A stretch of 64,000 nt of DNA from Bacteroidales bacterium (lineage in GTDB: Bacteria; Bacteroidota; Bacteroidia; Bacteroidales; UBA1715): NCBI GenBank assembly GCA_017516865.1, contig JAFXAU010000021.1, forward strand, positions 16,237 to 80,236, in the 5' to 3' direction. Position 1 is the first letter of the stretch; each line of letters begins with the position of its first letter. This document shows, piece after piece, positions 36,269 through 45,279 of this stretch. Both the position numbers and the translations under genes were made by a program. A model generated the notes under the pieces. It was not told the DNA's origin, searched no databases, and saw nothing but the letters and a program-made list of their open reading frames with translations.

Positions 36269-36810
36269 AGCTGTTCGTTATCTTGTTGTGGCTGTTCAGG
36301 TTCCGTTTGCTCTGTCGGAATTGTTTCTACTGGCGCTTCAGGTTGTTGCTGCTCAACGTCGTAATTTACCGCCATCGCTATTTTTGTCTTCGACGGGAAC
36401 ATTAGAACTTGCCAAATGATGGAAAATACAAAATATATAAAGAAATAAATATCTTTCCAGATTAATGCAAACACCAATGCTGTCGTTGCTATCACTGTCA
36501 TAGTGACATAGCGGACCAATGTTGACGATTTAAAAATCTGTTCTTTCGCATCTACGCTTTCCGATTTTTTTAACTGACTGTTCCGTTTTAGTAACGAGAT
36601 TATGTTCCACGCGCAAAAGATGATTGTCACAGCCAACATAATCCACCCGAATACGCCTGTGATTGTGGCTAATTCAAAATGAAAATCTCTGCGGAGATAC
36701 AAAACCATGAATAAGAAAAACAATTGAAGTAGCAGAATCACAGCCACTAACGCTTGCAAAGGCAGAGAAAATGATTTCCGTACACCGTTCAAATTGACAA
36801 GATTCGACAT
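36265..36810 (-). CDS. Four-helix membrane protein, unknown function
   Basis: 181 residues. Four hydrophobic segments at about 18-38, 48-68, 98-115 and 118-138, with a basic loop after the second. The C-terminal tail is rich in Gln, Glu and Pro. It precedes DUF1846 with a 4-nt overlap, so the two are coupled. No known family recognised. Confidence 0.7.
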   Translation of the reverse strand: MSNLVNLNGVRKSFSLPLQALVAVILLLQLFFLFMVLYLRRDFHFELATITGVFGWIMLAVTIIFCAWNIISLLKRNSQLKKSESVDAKEQIFKSSTLVRYVTMTVIATTALVFALIWKDIYFFIYFVFSIIWQVLMFPSKTKIAMAVNYDVEQQQPEAPVETIPTEQTEPEQPQQDNEQL

Positions 36811-36870
36811 CGTTATAGATTTTACAAAGCAAAAATAATTTTTTTCGGTTAATCACACGGATTATAAAAC

Positions 36871-36900
36871 AAAAAGGTTGCAAAAAATTGCAACCTTTTT
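36871..36900. terminator. Strong bidirectional terminator
   Basis: Perfect 12-bp stem AAAAAGGTTGCA / TGCAACCTTTTT with a 6-nt loop, directly downstream of the T9SS cargo gene. Confidence 0.92.
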
Positions 36901-36927
36901 TAAACCACTCAATAAATGGACTAAACT

Positions 36928-38019
36928 TTATTTCTTCCAATACTTGATAGAGCCTTCTTGTGTTTGAATGAAATAAGCTCCAGGTTGTAGAACATTCATA
37001 TTAAAAGATTTTGTTGCTTCTGCAACTTTCTTTCCTGCAACGTCGAACACCGAAATTTGACCTTCGGAATAAACAACGCCGTTTTCTACTTGTACGTCAG
37101 ATTTTACAGAAGAAATTGCCGTTTCTTCACCTTTATACGTAAAATATGCTTTTGTAATTTTCAGACTACCAGCCTCGCCTAACTGAACCCACATTCCACG
37201 AATATCGGGAACTATGCCGCCGACAAATTCTTCGTCATCAAACAAAAGAGTAGCCGAAGTTGCACCAGCGTCAGCAACACTTTGATGGTTTTCTCCATTT
37301 TCTGTGCCGTCATCAGTTTGAACAACAACTTGAACTTGGAAATCAACAGGTTCAAATTCAATTGTAAAACTTGCAAAGTCGCTTGCAGACAAGTAAGTGT
37401 TACCTGCAGTCAAAGACCAAGTCCAAAATGCCCAACCGCCGGCTGCACTCCATGCACATTCTGTAATTGTATGAGTCTCTTTATCGTATTCGTAAGTACC
37501 GCAGTCGTCCCAAATATTAGATATTTCATTCAAGTCAAGTTCCAAAATATCGCCTGGTTCTGGAGCTTTTGGTGTTTCTGCCGTACAAGTAACGGTGATA
37601 TTTAATTCCACGTCAACATACGTTGCAAAATCGTCTCCGCTGAGGAAGAAACAAATTACAGGTTTTTTCACATCGTTTGCAGCCGTAAACGAAAGCGAGC
37701 CCGAAACTTTTCCACCCGAAACTGCAGCTTGATTGCTCCAACCCGTAAGATTTTCCCATTGTGCCTCACCAAAATCGTCTTCGGCAGTTTCAACTATCAA
37801 TACACCTAACTGCGTATCGCTACCGGCAGTTGTTCCTTCGAACGAAACACTTACTTTATCACCCTTTAAAATACTTTTATTCGGCGTGATCTCGGTGAAA
37901 CCTTGAGCATTTTCGCCACCATCCCACTTATTGTCAATCAATTTCACCGTAATTTCTTGTGCATTTACACTCAATGCGAAGAACAATGCACCTACAAAAG
38001 AATAAATAATTTTCTTCAT
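36928..38019 (-). CDS. Secreted protein with T9SS C-terminal sorting domain
   Basis: 363 residues. Signal peptide MKKIIYSFVGALFFALSVNA. Two beta-sandwich-like segments follow: residues 22-145 ('LIDNKWDGGENAQGFTEITP') and 160-290 (with 'SNIWDDCGTYEYDKETHTIT'). They are aromatic and Asp/Gly-rich, in the manner of carbohydrate-binding modules. The C-terminal ~75 residues, 'GQISVFDVAGKKVAEATKSF' through 'PGAYFIQTQEGS', are a T9SS sorting domain. No catalytic motif is seen. It probably is surface-exposed and binds a glycan (inference). Confidence 0.8.
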   Translation of the reverse strand: MKKIIYSFVGALFFALSVNAQEITVKLIDNKWDGGENAQGFTEITPNKSILKGDKVSVSFEGTTAGSDTQLGVLIVETAEDDFGEAQWENLTGWSNQAAVSGGKVSGSLSFTAANDVKKPVICFFLSGDDFATYVDVELNITVTCTAETPKAPEPGDILELDLNEISNIWDDCGTYEYDKETHTITECAWSAAGGWAFWTWSLTAGNTYLSASDFASFTIEFEPVDFQVQVVVQTDDGTENGENHQSVADAGATSATLLFDDEEFVGGIVPDIRGMWVQLGEAGSLKITKAYFTYKGEETAISSVKSDVQVENGVVYSEGQISVFDVAGKKVAEATKSFNMNVLQPGAYFIQTQEGSIKYWKK

Positions 38020-38044
38020 ACTATTGAATTTTAAAATTAACAGA

Positions 38045-38074
38045 CAAATATAGGCAACAAAAAAGGGAAATCAA
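38045..38074 (-). promoter_or_regulatory. Consensus promoter of T9SS cargo gene
   Basis: Leftward TTG (38074-38072), 19 bp, TATATTTG (38052-38045), 26 nt before the ATG. The -33 box lies inside the ddh terminator hairpin. Confidence 0.8.
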
Positions 38075-38094
38075 ACTTTTGACTTCCCTTTTTT
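38059..38094 (-). terminator. Intrinsic terminator after ddh
   Basis: AAAAAAGGGAA / TTCCCTTTTTT outer stem extended by TCAA/TTGA pairing, 20 nt past the ddh stop. Confidence 0.85.
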
Positions 38095-38113
38095 AAAAAA
38101 CAAAGTGTAAAAT

Positions 38114-39007
38114 TTACACTAACGCTCTAATTAATTGTTCTTTATCTCCAGGGAGTAAATCCATCATAGGAACCTCTGGCATTGTGTATGCACCTGGTTG
38201 CTGCTTGAACGTGGCACGAATTGAACCGACCAAAATCTGAGCCGTAAGAGCTGGGTTGTTGATTGTCATTTCGAACTTAAACCGTTGATTTTGCGTTTTT
38301 CCCGAAACGCCTTTTCTTTCCAACAAAACGCCATGTCCCATATCGCGGCAGTTGTCAACGCTGTCGACAGGAATCACGTGAAGTTCGTCGTGAGCAAAAT
38401 AATCATCGGCTTTCAATTCGTCATACACTTGTTGAGCGGTGAACCCGTCTTCCAATTCCACATAAACTAAACGACTGTGGATTCCCGCACCTTGCGGCAT
38501 TGTCATTGAAAGAGCATTTTTCACTCCTTTTTTCGAGCGGGCAACAACCGAGTGACCCATACTCATGCCAGGACCAAAGTTTGTCCACGTGAGACCTTTT
38601 GGAGCTGCAGCCTGCAATAAAGTACGAATCACAGAATCGCTTCCTGGATCCCAACCAGCAGAAATAATTGCGACTGAGTTGTTTGCCTTTGCAACTGCGC
38701 CCAACGACTCGTGCAAATCCCAGATGTTTCCATGAATGTCGAAACTGTCAGCCGTATTGATGCCCATCGCAAGATATTTTTTTGCATTCTCTTCAACACT
38801 ACGGCTTGGAGTAGCGAGAATTACACCATCAACTTTGCCAAGTTCCTTCACGTCGGTTACAACTTTGTAAGGTGTCAATTCCAATGGCATTTCACCCGAA
38901 ACCGAACGGCGGACAATGCCCGCAATTTCCATGTCTGGAGCCACTTCTAACGCTTCCAATACGTATTTCCCAATGTTTCCGTATCCTATAATTGCTATTC
39001 TTTTCAT
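38114..39007 (-). CDS. ddh: meso-Diaminopimelate D-dehydrogenase
   Basis: 297 residues from ATG 39007 (MKRIAIIGYGNIGKYVLEAL), giving an intact N-terminal Rossmann loop GYGNIG. The open frame extends 27 codons upstream through promoter-like DNA (TACTTTTG, 39035-39028), so that part is excluded. Blocks 'VILATPSRSVEENAKKYLAM', 'TADSFDIHGNIWDLHESLG', 'SAGWDPGSDSVIRTLLQAAA', 'NFGPGMSMGHSVVARSK' and 'YVELEDG' mark Ddh. It makes meso-DAP from tetrahydrodipicolinate, NADPH and ammonia in one step, feeding lysine and peptidoglycan. Confidence 0.93.
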   Translation of the reverse strand: MKRIAIIGYGNIGKYVLEALEVAPDMEIAGIVRRSVSGEMPLELTPYKVVTDVKELGKVDGVILATPSRSVEENAKKYLAMGINTADSFDIHGNIWDLHESLGAVAKANNSVAIISAGWDPGSDSVIRTLLQAAAPKGLTWTNFGPGMSMGHSVVARSKKGVKNALSMTMPQGAGIHSRLVYVELEDGFTAQQVYDELKADDYFAHDELHVIPVDSVDNCRDMGHGVLLERKGVSGKTQNQRFKFEMTINNPALTAQILVGSIRATFKQQPGAYTMPEVPMMDLLPGDKEQLIRALV

Positions 39008-39176
39008 AACACTTAATTTTTGATTAACAAAAGTAAAAATATCTGTCAATTCAAATTTATAGGCACTAATTTTTTTGTCACAAAGCAAGTGAATTTTAGT
39101 ATTTTACTCATTCAAAATAAGTGATTTACGTATAAATGTTATCTCTCGGTTGGATCCAACAATGCAGTACATTTCT

Positions 39177-39392
39177 TCATGCACGGGAAGCGTTTAAAAT
39201 AAAATCATCGTGGCACAAAAAAGGCAGGTTTCTGTCGCCTGCCTTAACTCGTTTTCTGTCGTAAACTTTTTTCGACTTGTAAATCCGCTTATGACAAAGC
39301 GGATGTCCATAACGGGAAATCTCCTCCTCGCGGCTTGCCTTTCTGTTGGCACGGAGATAATCCTCCTGCGTAATTTTGTCTTTACGTTTCAT
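39177..39392 (-). CDS. Small basic conserved protein
   Basis: 71 residues, highly basic: 'MKRKDKITQEDYLRANRKAS', 'REEEISRYGHPLCHKRIYKS', 'KKVYDRKRVKAGDRNLPF'. The pattern matches a small conserved Bacteroidetes protein of unknown role. The last part is covered by a terminator-like hairpin (39221-39245), so the final ~18 codons may not be in most transcripts. It lies 12 nt after the gene at 39405. Confidence 0.6.
   Translation of the reverse strand: MKRKDKITQEDYLRANRKASREEEISRYGHPLCHKRIYKSKKVYDRKRVKAGDRNLPFLCHDDFILNASRA
39221..39245 (-). terminator. Terminator-like hairpin inside the small basic gene
   Basis: AAGGCAGG / CCTGCCTT stem with a 9-nt loop, followed on the minus strand by TTTTTT. 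It falls before the in-frame stop of the 71-residue gene. Confidence 0.7.
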
Positions 39393-39404
39393 GTCAATCT
39401 GCTT

Positions 39405-39968
39405 TTATTTTAACGATGAATATTGATTTTGCCAGTCCGGGTCTTGAGAATCTTTCACCAAGCGCCACATATCTTCGCCATAAAGAAATTGGCTCAATTC
39501 GCTATAGTGATAGTTCCGTTTCAAAAAACTCCATTGCGAATCACTCGGAACAAAGTCTTTGCCCGCCCAACCTTTTTCTGTGTTTCCGTCGTATGGATAT
39601 TCAGAATAGCGCAGTTTCCATAAATTTTCGAACGACTGCCACATTATTTCCTTGTCTTCCAAGAAATTACGCTTTTCAGGATTTGCTTTCGACACCGTTT
39701 GACCCGTAACTTGCTGTAAAAATTGCTCTCTCGAAAGCCAAGTAATTTGTTCCTCGCCAGTTGATTTAATTTGAATGAAACCATAGCGTACAAATCCCGA
39801 ATAACTTGTCATAAGACTTATTCCAAAATATCCTTTGACAGTTACTTTCAGTTCCGGATTTTCGTCTCGAGGAATAAAAATATTGTTTCCAACCCTGTTC
39901 CCAGGCTGGGCAAATGCCTGTCCTGCGAACAGCACGAACAAAACTAATATAAGACGAAACCGTTTCAT
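39405..39968 (-). CDS. Secreted or periplasmic protein of unknown function
   Basis: 187 residues from ATG 39968 (MKRFRLILVLFVLFAGQAFA), a clear signal peptide; an ATG five codons earlier is also possible. The mature part contains 'NRVGNNIFIPRDENPELKVT', 'YFGISLMTSYSGFVRYGFIQ' and a C-terminal aromatic-rich 'NYHYSELSQFLYGEDMWRLV'. No known domain recognised. It is followed by the small basic gene on the same strand. Confidence 0.7.
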   Translation of the reverse strand: MKRFRLILVLFVLFAGQAFAQPGNRVGNNIFIPRDENPELKVTVKGYFGISLMTSYSGFVRYGFIQIKSTGEEQITWLSREQFLQQVTGQTVSKANPEKRNFLEDKEIMWQSFENLWKLRYSEYPYDGNTEKGWAGKDFVPSDSQWSFLKRNYHYSELSQFLYGEDMWRLVKDSQDPDWQNQYSSLK

Positions 39969-40034
39969 ACCGAAATTTTTCACTAAAATAACTAAATTTT
40001 CATGTAAACCAAAAAATGATCCAAAAAATTGTTT

Positions 40035-41966
40035 TTACAACTCTATCTGCAACAACAAGTTGACTTGGATTTTCCCAGTTCCTGTATACAAGTCGTAGGA
40101 ATCGGGGAGGTTGTATTTGTCGGTGTACTTTGTATAAGCGATTTTTGACTGAGCAATGAATCGCTTTGCGATTTTCCATTTTAAGACGGCGTATGTTTTT
40201 GTTCCTGCATAAAACATCTGGGAATTTGCAAAAATGTATTGCACATCGTCTTCCCATGCATAAAGACGATTGTCGAACGGTGCGTCGAATTGGGCTGTTC
40301 TACAACTTATGGTCAATTGTGAATTCGGTTTCCATACAATGTCTTCGTAAATCATAATTCCAACAGCATCGTTCCCGTAAACCGCCTGTGCCATTGCTTT
40401 TAGCTGCAATGTCCGGGTGAGTGGACGTGAAAAATAAAATTTATGGGAATATTTTTGCATCATATTATAGCCGTTTTCTACCGATTTGGTTTGTCGGAGA
40501 TACGACAATTGGTAATACGCGGACATTCCCGAGAATGTTTTGTAGGATAATTTTACTTTCAAGGCGTTGCCCTGTGTCGGGATTTTTACGGTTGACTGTT
40601 CGGCAGGAAAGTAGAAAACGTCGTTTCCCACAATCAACGTAGTTTTAGGAGAAACTACGACACGTAAATTCATGTCGAAACCAGTTTCGTTTGCAATGGA
40701 ACTTTTTCGTCCAACGGCGGAACTCATAAAACTTTGATACGATTTTCCATAATAGCGAAATACACCTGTCGCCGTCAATTCTTCGCATATTGCATGCTGA
40801 ATACCGTTGACGGTGGCAATATTAAAATCGTGGTCGGTGGCAAATTCGCCAAACAGCCGTGTGTGTCGTCTAAAGTAGTTATAAAACAAGCTCGCATTTG
40901 CTATTGTAGCTGATACCGTGTCTTTTTCGAAAGAATGTCGAAGGACTGCACAGCCAACTTTCCAGCGATTCAAGTCGGTTACTAGATGTAAGCCTGTCAA
41001 AGTATACGAAATCTGTTCTCTCGAAGCCTGTTCCGACAAGGTTCTGTGATATCCAGTTTTGGAAATGACGAATGGAAAATCTGGTTTGTCGGAAATGTGC
41101 CCGTCGAGGTTACGAAACGAAGCAAATGGAGTTACTTGGAATTTGCCAAGTTTTACGGTCATTCCACATCCTCGCGAAAAAATGTATTCCGACGTAGAAC
41201 TATGTTTTGTCAGCACATACGACTGATTTCCTCCCGGTTGCTCCAAACTTGAGCCAAATCCGCCTCCTTGCGACAAAGTCAGCCCCTGTGCTATCGAAAT
41301 CTTATAATCTCCCAAAATCAAATTCGACAATACTTTCCTGTTTTTTATCTGAACGTACATAGAACGGGAATCAAAACCTTCTTTCGAAAATGTTTCGCCC
41401 ATGTCTTTTTTCATCGTTATACCCCAAAACAAATCGTTGTAGGAACTAAAACGATAACGAAAATTTTCTTTATTCGGTCCACCATCGTAATGATTGAAAT
41501 CTTTGTATTCCCCTTTGGGAATGTTCACGGCAGACACATTCAAGGCAAACGTGTGGCGCCCCTCTTCAATCAGGTCAGACAGTGGTTTTCGCACTGTCGT
41601 CGGCGAAGCATACAAAAATTGCGATAATATTTTCATTTTTTCGGTTGGAAGGCCAAGCACAAATTGCAGTTCATAAATACTGAACAACGGTTTGTTGTGC
41701 GAAACGTAGTAAAGCAGGCTTTGTTTCTCGAAATCAGAAAGGAATACAAATTTCGAGCAATCCTCCTCCGATAGCTCGTTCACATTGAATTTTGCGTAAT
41801 ATAAGTCCTCGAGAGCGGAATAGGAATCCTCGTCATAATCTTCGGGAAATTCGTCATTCAGCAGAGACAAAACATCGTCCCATTCTTGTGAATAACAAGA
41901 ACTTACAATACAGAGACATAAAAACACAATGCCAATGTATACCAATGGAGAACGCGGCATTTCCAT
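40035..41966 (-). CDS. Helix-hairpin-helix outer-membrane barrel-like protein
   Basis: 643 residues. Signal peptide (MEMPRSPLVYIGIVFLCLCIVSS, with a possible lipobox Cys at 24). Residues about 45-130 hold two HhH-like units: 'KFNVNELSEEDCSKFVFLSD' and 'PLFSIYELQFVLGLPTEKMK', resembling ComEA-type DNA-binding hairpins. The remaining ~500 residues alternate as amphipathic beta strands (e.g. 'SNLILGDYKISIAQGLTLSQ'), suggesting an outer-membrane barrel. The family is common in Bacteroidales; a DNA-uptake role is only suggested by the hairpins. It lies 27 nt after aroC. Confidence 0.75.
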   Translation of the reverse strand: MEMPRSPLVYIGIVFLCLCIVSSCYSQEWDDVLSLLNDEFPEDYDEDSYSALEDLYYAKFNVNELSEEDCSKFVFLSDFEKQSLLYYVSHNKPLFSIYELQFVLGLPTEKMKILSQFLYASPTTVRKPLSDLIEEGRHTFALNVSAVNIPKGEYKDFNHYDGGPNKENFRYRFSSYNDLFWGITMKKDMGETFSKEGFDSRSMYVQIKNRKVLSNLILGDYKISIAQGLTLSQGGGFGSSLEQPGGNQSYVLTKHSSTSEYIFSRGCGMTVKLGKFQVTPFASFRNLDGHISDKPDFPFVISKTGYHRTLSEQASREQISYTLTGLHLVTDLNRWKVGCAVLRHSFEKDTVSATIANASLFYNYFRRHTRLFGEFATDHDFNIATVNGIQHAICEELTATGVFRYYGKSYQSFMSSAVGRKSSIANETGFDMNLRVVVSPKTTLIVGNDVFYFPAEQSTVKIPTQGNALKVKLSYKTFSGMSAYYQLSYLRQTKSVENGYNMMQKYSHKFYFSRPLTRTLQLKAMAQAVYGNDAVGIMIYEDIVWKPNSQLTISCRTAQFDAPFDNRLYAWEDDVQYIFANSQMFYAGTKTYAVLKWKIAKRFIAQSKIAYTKYTDKYNLPDSYDLYTGTGKIQVNLLLQIEL

Positions 41967-41993
41967 ACCGCAAATATAAGAATTTTTCCTTGA

Positions 41994-42965
41994 TTATTGC
42001 ATTCTCAGCGATAAATCCGCCAAAACAATTGCAGTTGCACATTCAACCACAACAGGAGCTCTCACGGCAATGCATGCATCGTGGCGACCTGCAATTTCCA
42101 AAGGTTCCACTTGACCGCTGGCAAAATTGTATGTCTCCTGAGCAAGAGAAATGCTCGCAGTCGGTTTCACGGCGAGTCGAAATGTGATTTCGTTTCCATT
42201 GGAAATTCCTCCATTGATTCCTCCGGCATAATTCGTCTTGGTCGTACCGTCGGCATCGATTATCATATCATTATGCTGACTGCCGTACATTTTTGCCGCA
42301 GCGATTCCACTTCCAAATTCTATGCTTTTAACCGCTGGTATTGAAAAGATAATATGTGCAATTTCTGATTCCAAAGAGTCAAAAAACGGCTCACCTAAGC
42401 CCACGGGAACATTTTTGCAAGAACACGTCACCAACCCGCCTACTGAATCGTGGCGTTGCATAGTTTCGCGGATACATTCGTCAATGTCGGTGCGACCACC
42501 AACTTCCACTAGTTCGGAACATATTTCGACGGGGGCAATTATTTTTTTCGCAATTACGCCTGCGGCGACGAGTCCCAATGTAATTCTTCCCGAAAAATGT
42601 CCTCCACCGCGCGGGTCATTGTAACCGCCATATTTCACCATACCTGTGTAGTCGGCATGGCCAGGACGCGGATGGTCTTGCAAATTGGAATAATCCGCCG
42701 ATTTCGTATTTGTATTTTCGAAAAGAATTGTAATCGGTGTTCCGCAAGTTTTTCCGTTGAAAACACCGCTCACAATATGAGGAATATCTGCTTCGATGCG
42801 TGGTGTAGTGCCGAGTTTCCCTGAACGACGGCGTTGCAAATCTGCCGTAAAATCATCTTCGGACAGCGCAATTCCCGACGGGCATCCGTCAACAATAACA
42901 CCCACGTTTTTACCGTGGCTTTCGCCAAAAATCTCTACACGGAATATTTTACCAAAACTGTTCAT
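41994..42965 (-). CDS. aroC: Chorismate synthase
   Basis: 323 residues, somewhat shorter than the common 350-360. Signatures present: 'FRVEIFGESHGKNVGVIVDG' (residues 8-27), 'DFTADLQRRRSGKLGTTPRI', 'HPRPGHADYTGMVKYGGYND', 'PRGGGHFSGRITLGLVAAGV' and 'YAGGINGGISNGNEITFRLA'. It converts EPSP to chorismate with reduced FMN, the last shikimate step. The C-terminus 'GRHDACIAVRAPVVVECATA' ends normally; the shortening is internal. It lies 16 nt downstream of the deacetylase-like gene. Confidence 0.93.
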   Translation of the reverse strand: MNSFGKIFRVEIFGESHGKNVGVIVDGCPSGIALSEDDFTADLQRRRSGKLGTTPRIEADIPHIVSGVFNGKTCGTPITILFENTNTKSADYSNLQDHPRPGHADYTGMVKYGGYNDPRGGGHFSGRITLGLVAAGVIAKKIIAPVEICSELVEVGGRTDIDECIRETMQRHDSVGGLVTCSCKNVPVGLGEPFFDSLESEIAHIIFSIPAVKSIEFGSGIAAAKMYGSQHNDMIIDADGTTKTNYAGGINGGISNGNEITFRLAVKPTASISLAQETYNFASGQVEPLEIAGRHDACIAVRAPVVVECATAIVLADLSLRMQ

Positions 42966-42981
42966 CTATAAAGTTTTTGAG

Positions 42982-44298
42982 TTATTTTGTTTTGACTATG
43001 TGTTCATACACTCCGTCAAGGTAGTTCCATTCTTTTGCGTTAAAACTGCTGTTGTGCCACAGACAGACAAAATTTCCGTGATATTTCTTCACCATTTTTA
43101 TCAACGAATCCACCCAGGCGATTGCTTCGTCATAGTTCCGAGCATGCTGCAAGGTTACGTCCATCAGTGTCAACGGAAGTTCTTTTATTTTCATCTGGCA
43201 CCGTTTTTCGCAGTCAAAAAGCGAATGTTCTATACACATTCCCGTGCGGAAACCAATGTGATGGGAAAAATACAAACTGCTGTCCTGCAGAATGTTGTTT
43301 TGTTCCAAAGCACGCATTGTCTGTGGCATGCGAACTTTGAGGTAATGCTGACGATTTCGTGTCAGTTTTTGTCCGAGAGTTGCTTCGTAGAACTGAATGT
43401 CAGTCGCAATTTTATCTGTATCTTTTTCTAAAAAGTAATTGTTGTGGATTCCAACCTCGTGCTTACGGGCGAGAATATTCGATACAATTTGTTTTCCTCT
43501 GTCTGTAGAAAGACACCACGCATTCATTTTTGTGTTCAGGAAATAGAACGTTGACTTTTCGCCCGCCTGTTCACTTAGGCTCATAAGCATATCGTAGACA
43601 TCATACGGATCTTGATTGCGTTTGTGTAATTCAATCGTATTTTTTAAACTTTTTAACGAAAATCTTCGGAACAAATCTCCTAAACACGATTTAACAAAAT
43701 CCGACGTTTTGAACCACTTTAATAAATAGTCCACATCGTGTGTCAACGTTTTCTTGTATGAATGTAGCACTGGTATTTCCAGTCCATACTCGGCGGCAAT
43801 TCTTCGGATAAATTCGGCATAAACATGCACTATAGGCTGTTTAATCAAGCCAAATTTGACAGCACAGGAATCTTCTTCCGGGAATCGTCCCCAGCGGTCG
43901 TAAGACTCGGCGACATATTCTTCCCATCGACTTAGCATGAAAAATGCTGTGCCAAACAAATCGCCTCCGCAATACAGCGAATTCTGATGTTTCGTGAACA
44001 CATTGTTTCCATAGAGAAACGGCATTGTTTCGCCCTCTTCGTCAGTTTTTAGTTGGATTAGACGCTGCGGAAGAAACCGTCTGTCACAATAACTGATTGA
44101 CTCAGGAATGTTGCAGAAAAAGTCGTCTTTTATTTCTATGAAATTCCCCATCGGAAAAACTATTTTGTACACTTGGCTTACCGAAGTGTCAAATAATTCA
44201 TAATCAATTCCAAGTATTTCGTGGAAAATCACATGAAACGTATATTGTTTCTCTGGCAGGAACTTTGATTCTGTGTAAATGGTTATTTTTTCTTTCAT
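42982..44298 (-). CDS. Polysaccharide deacetylase-like (NodB-fold) protein
   Basis: 438 residues. The N-terminal ~130 residues form a Bacteroidetes-specific domain often fused to polysaccharide deacetylases. The NodB-like part has 'LTHDVDYLLKWF' (HDVD, the metal-binding Asp pair), 'HEVGIHNNYF' (HxxxH-like metal site) and the late 'FVCLWHNSSFNAKEW' (catalytic His region). Likely acts on a cell-surface glycan; substrate unknown. No signal peptide, so cytoplasmic or exported by another route. Confidence 0.78.
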   Translation of the reverse strand: MKEKITIYTESKFLPEKQYTFHVIFHEILGIDYELFDTSVSQVYKIVFPMGNFIEIKDDFFCNIPESISYCDRRFLPQRLIQLKTDEEGETMPFLYGNNVFTKHQNSLYCGGDLFGTAFFMLSRWEEYVAESYDRWGRFPEEDSCAVKFGLIKQPIVHVYAEFIRRIAAEYGLEIPVLHSYKKTLTHDVDYLLKWFKTSDFVKSCLGDLFRRFSLKSLKNTIELHKRNQDPYDVYDMLMSLSEQAGEKSTFYFLNTKMNAWCLSTDRGKQIVSNILARKHEVGIHNNYFLEKDTDKIATDIQFYEATLGQKLTRNRQHYLKVRMPQTMRALEQNNILQDSSLYFSHHIGFRTGMCIEHSLFDCEKRCQMKIKELPLTLMDVTLQHARNYDEAIAWVDSLIKMVKKYHGNFVCLWHNSSFNAKEWNYLDGVYEHIVKTK

Positions 44299-44319
44299 AG
44301 AAATTTTGTTCCCGAATCC

Positions 44320-44718
44320 TTATTTAAAATTTGACCGAATTTTTTCTGCTGTTGCCGCCAATTCTTCTTGCGAAGGAGAAAGTTTCGGACCTCCGAAGTT
44401 CATTTCTCCTACAGAATTTTGCAATGGAATTAAGTGAATGTGGCAGTGCGGGACTTCCAATCCAACAACTCCAACACCGATGCGAGCGCATGGAACAGCT
44501 TTTTCGACAGCTTTGGCAACGCGTTTTGCGAACACCATCATTCTGCCGAGAAGAGCATCGTCGACATCGAAAATATACGGAATTTCCTGTTTCGGAATCA
44601 CCAACGTGTGACCGACAGCCATAGGATTTATATCAAGAAATGCCAAAAACTCATCGTTTTCGGCAACTTTGTGAGCTGGTATTTCGCCAGCAATGATTTT
44701 TGAAAATATTGAAGCCAT
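44320..44718 (-). CDS. HIT family nucleotide hydrolase
   Basis: 132 residues. 'ASIFSKIIAGEIPAHKVAEN' start and histidine triad 'PHCHIHLIPL' (HxHxHxx, about residues 99-108), with 'HTLVIPKQEIPYIFDV' in between. HIT (HinT-like) proteins hydrolyse AMP-NH2-type and related nucleotide conjugates. It sits 2 nt after greA. Confidence 0.93.
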   Translation of the reverse strand: MASIFSKIIAGEIPAHKVAENDEFLAFLDINPMAVGHTLVIPKQEIPYIFDVDDALLGRMMVFAKRVAKAVEKAVPCARIGVGVVGLEVPHCHIHLIPLQNSVGEMNFGGPKLSPSQEELAATAEKIRSNFK

Positions 44719-44720
44719 AA

Positions 44721-45188
44721 TTAACGTGATATTTCAATGATTTCGAAAGGAATTACACCAGCTGGAACCTGTACTTCTACAATGTCGCCAACTTTTTTGC
44801 CAAGAAGACCTTTTGCAATAGGAGTGTTGACAGCGATTTTCCCTTGTTTTAGGTTCGCCTCTTGTTCCGCAACCAACGTGTATTGCATTTTTGCGTTGTT
44901 CTTCGTGTTACGGATAGTGACTTTCGACAAAATCTGTACAACCGAATTGTCTAATTTTGACTCATCGATAACGCGTGCGTTTGCCATTGTTTCCTTCAAC
45001 TGGGCAATTCTCAATTCCAACAATCCTTGAGCTTCTCTTGCAGCATCGTACTCAGCATTTTCGGAAAGGTCGCCTTTGTCGCGAGCCTCTGCGATTTGTT
45101 GTGAAATTTTCGGACGCTCCACTGTAGTGAGTTGTTCCAATTCTTGTTGCATTTTACGCATGCCTTCAGCAGTTACATAAGATACCAT
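44721..45188 (-). CDS. greA: Transcription elongation factor GreA
   Basis: 155 residues. N-terminal coiled coil 'YVTAEGMRKMQQELEQLTTV' with 'ARDKGDLSENAEYDAAREAQ' (the acidic tip Asp/Glu that enters the RNA polymerase secondary channel). C-terminal domain 'KVTIRNTKNNAKMQYTLVAE'. It rescues backtracked RNA polymerase. Shares an operon with the HIT gene. Confidence 0.96.
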   Translation of the reverse strand: MVSYVTAEGMRKMQQELEQLTTVERPKISQQIAEARDKGDLSENAEYDAAREAQGLLELRIAQLKETMANARVIDESKLDNSVVQILSKVTIRNTKNNAKMQYTLVAEQEANLKQGKIAVNTPIAKGLLGKKVGDIVEVQVPAGVIPFEIIEISR

Positions 45189-45221
45189 ATCAATTATTTT
45201 TACAAATTACACAAAACAAAA

Positions 45222-45244
45222 GGAATCCCCGCTGAAGGGATTCC
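45222..45244 (-). terminator. Intrinsic terminator after 45280 gene
   Basis: GGAATCCC / GGGATTCC stem with a 7-nt loop and TTTTGTTTT on the minus strand. It lies 35 nt past the stop of the coiled-coil gene and just before greA. Confidence 0.85.
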
Positions 45245-45279
45245 CATGTATTTTTATTTCTTGCAAATATACTAAAAAA

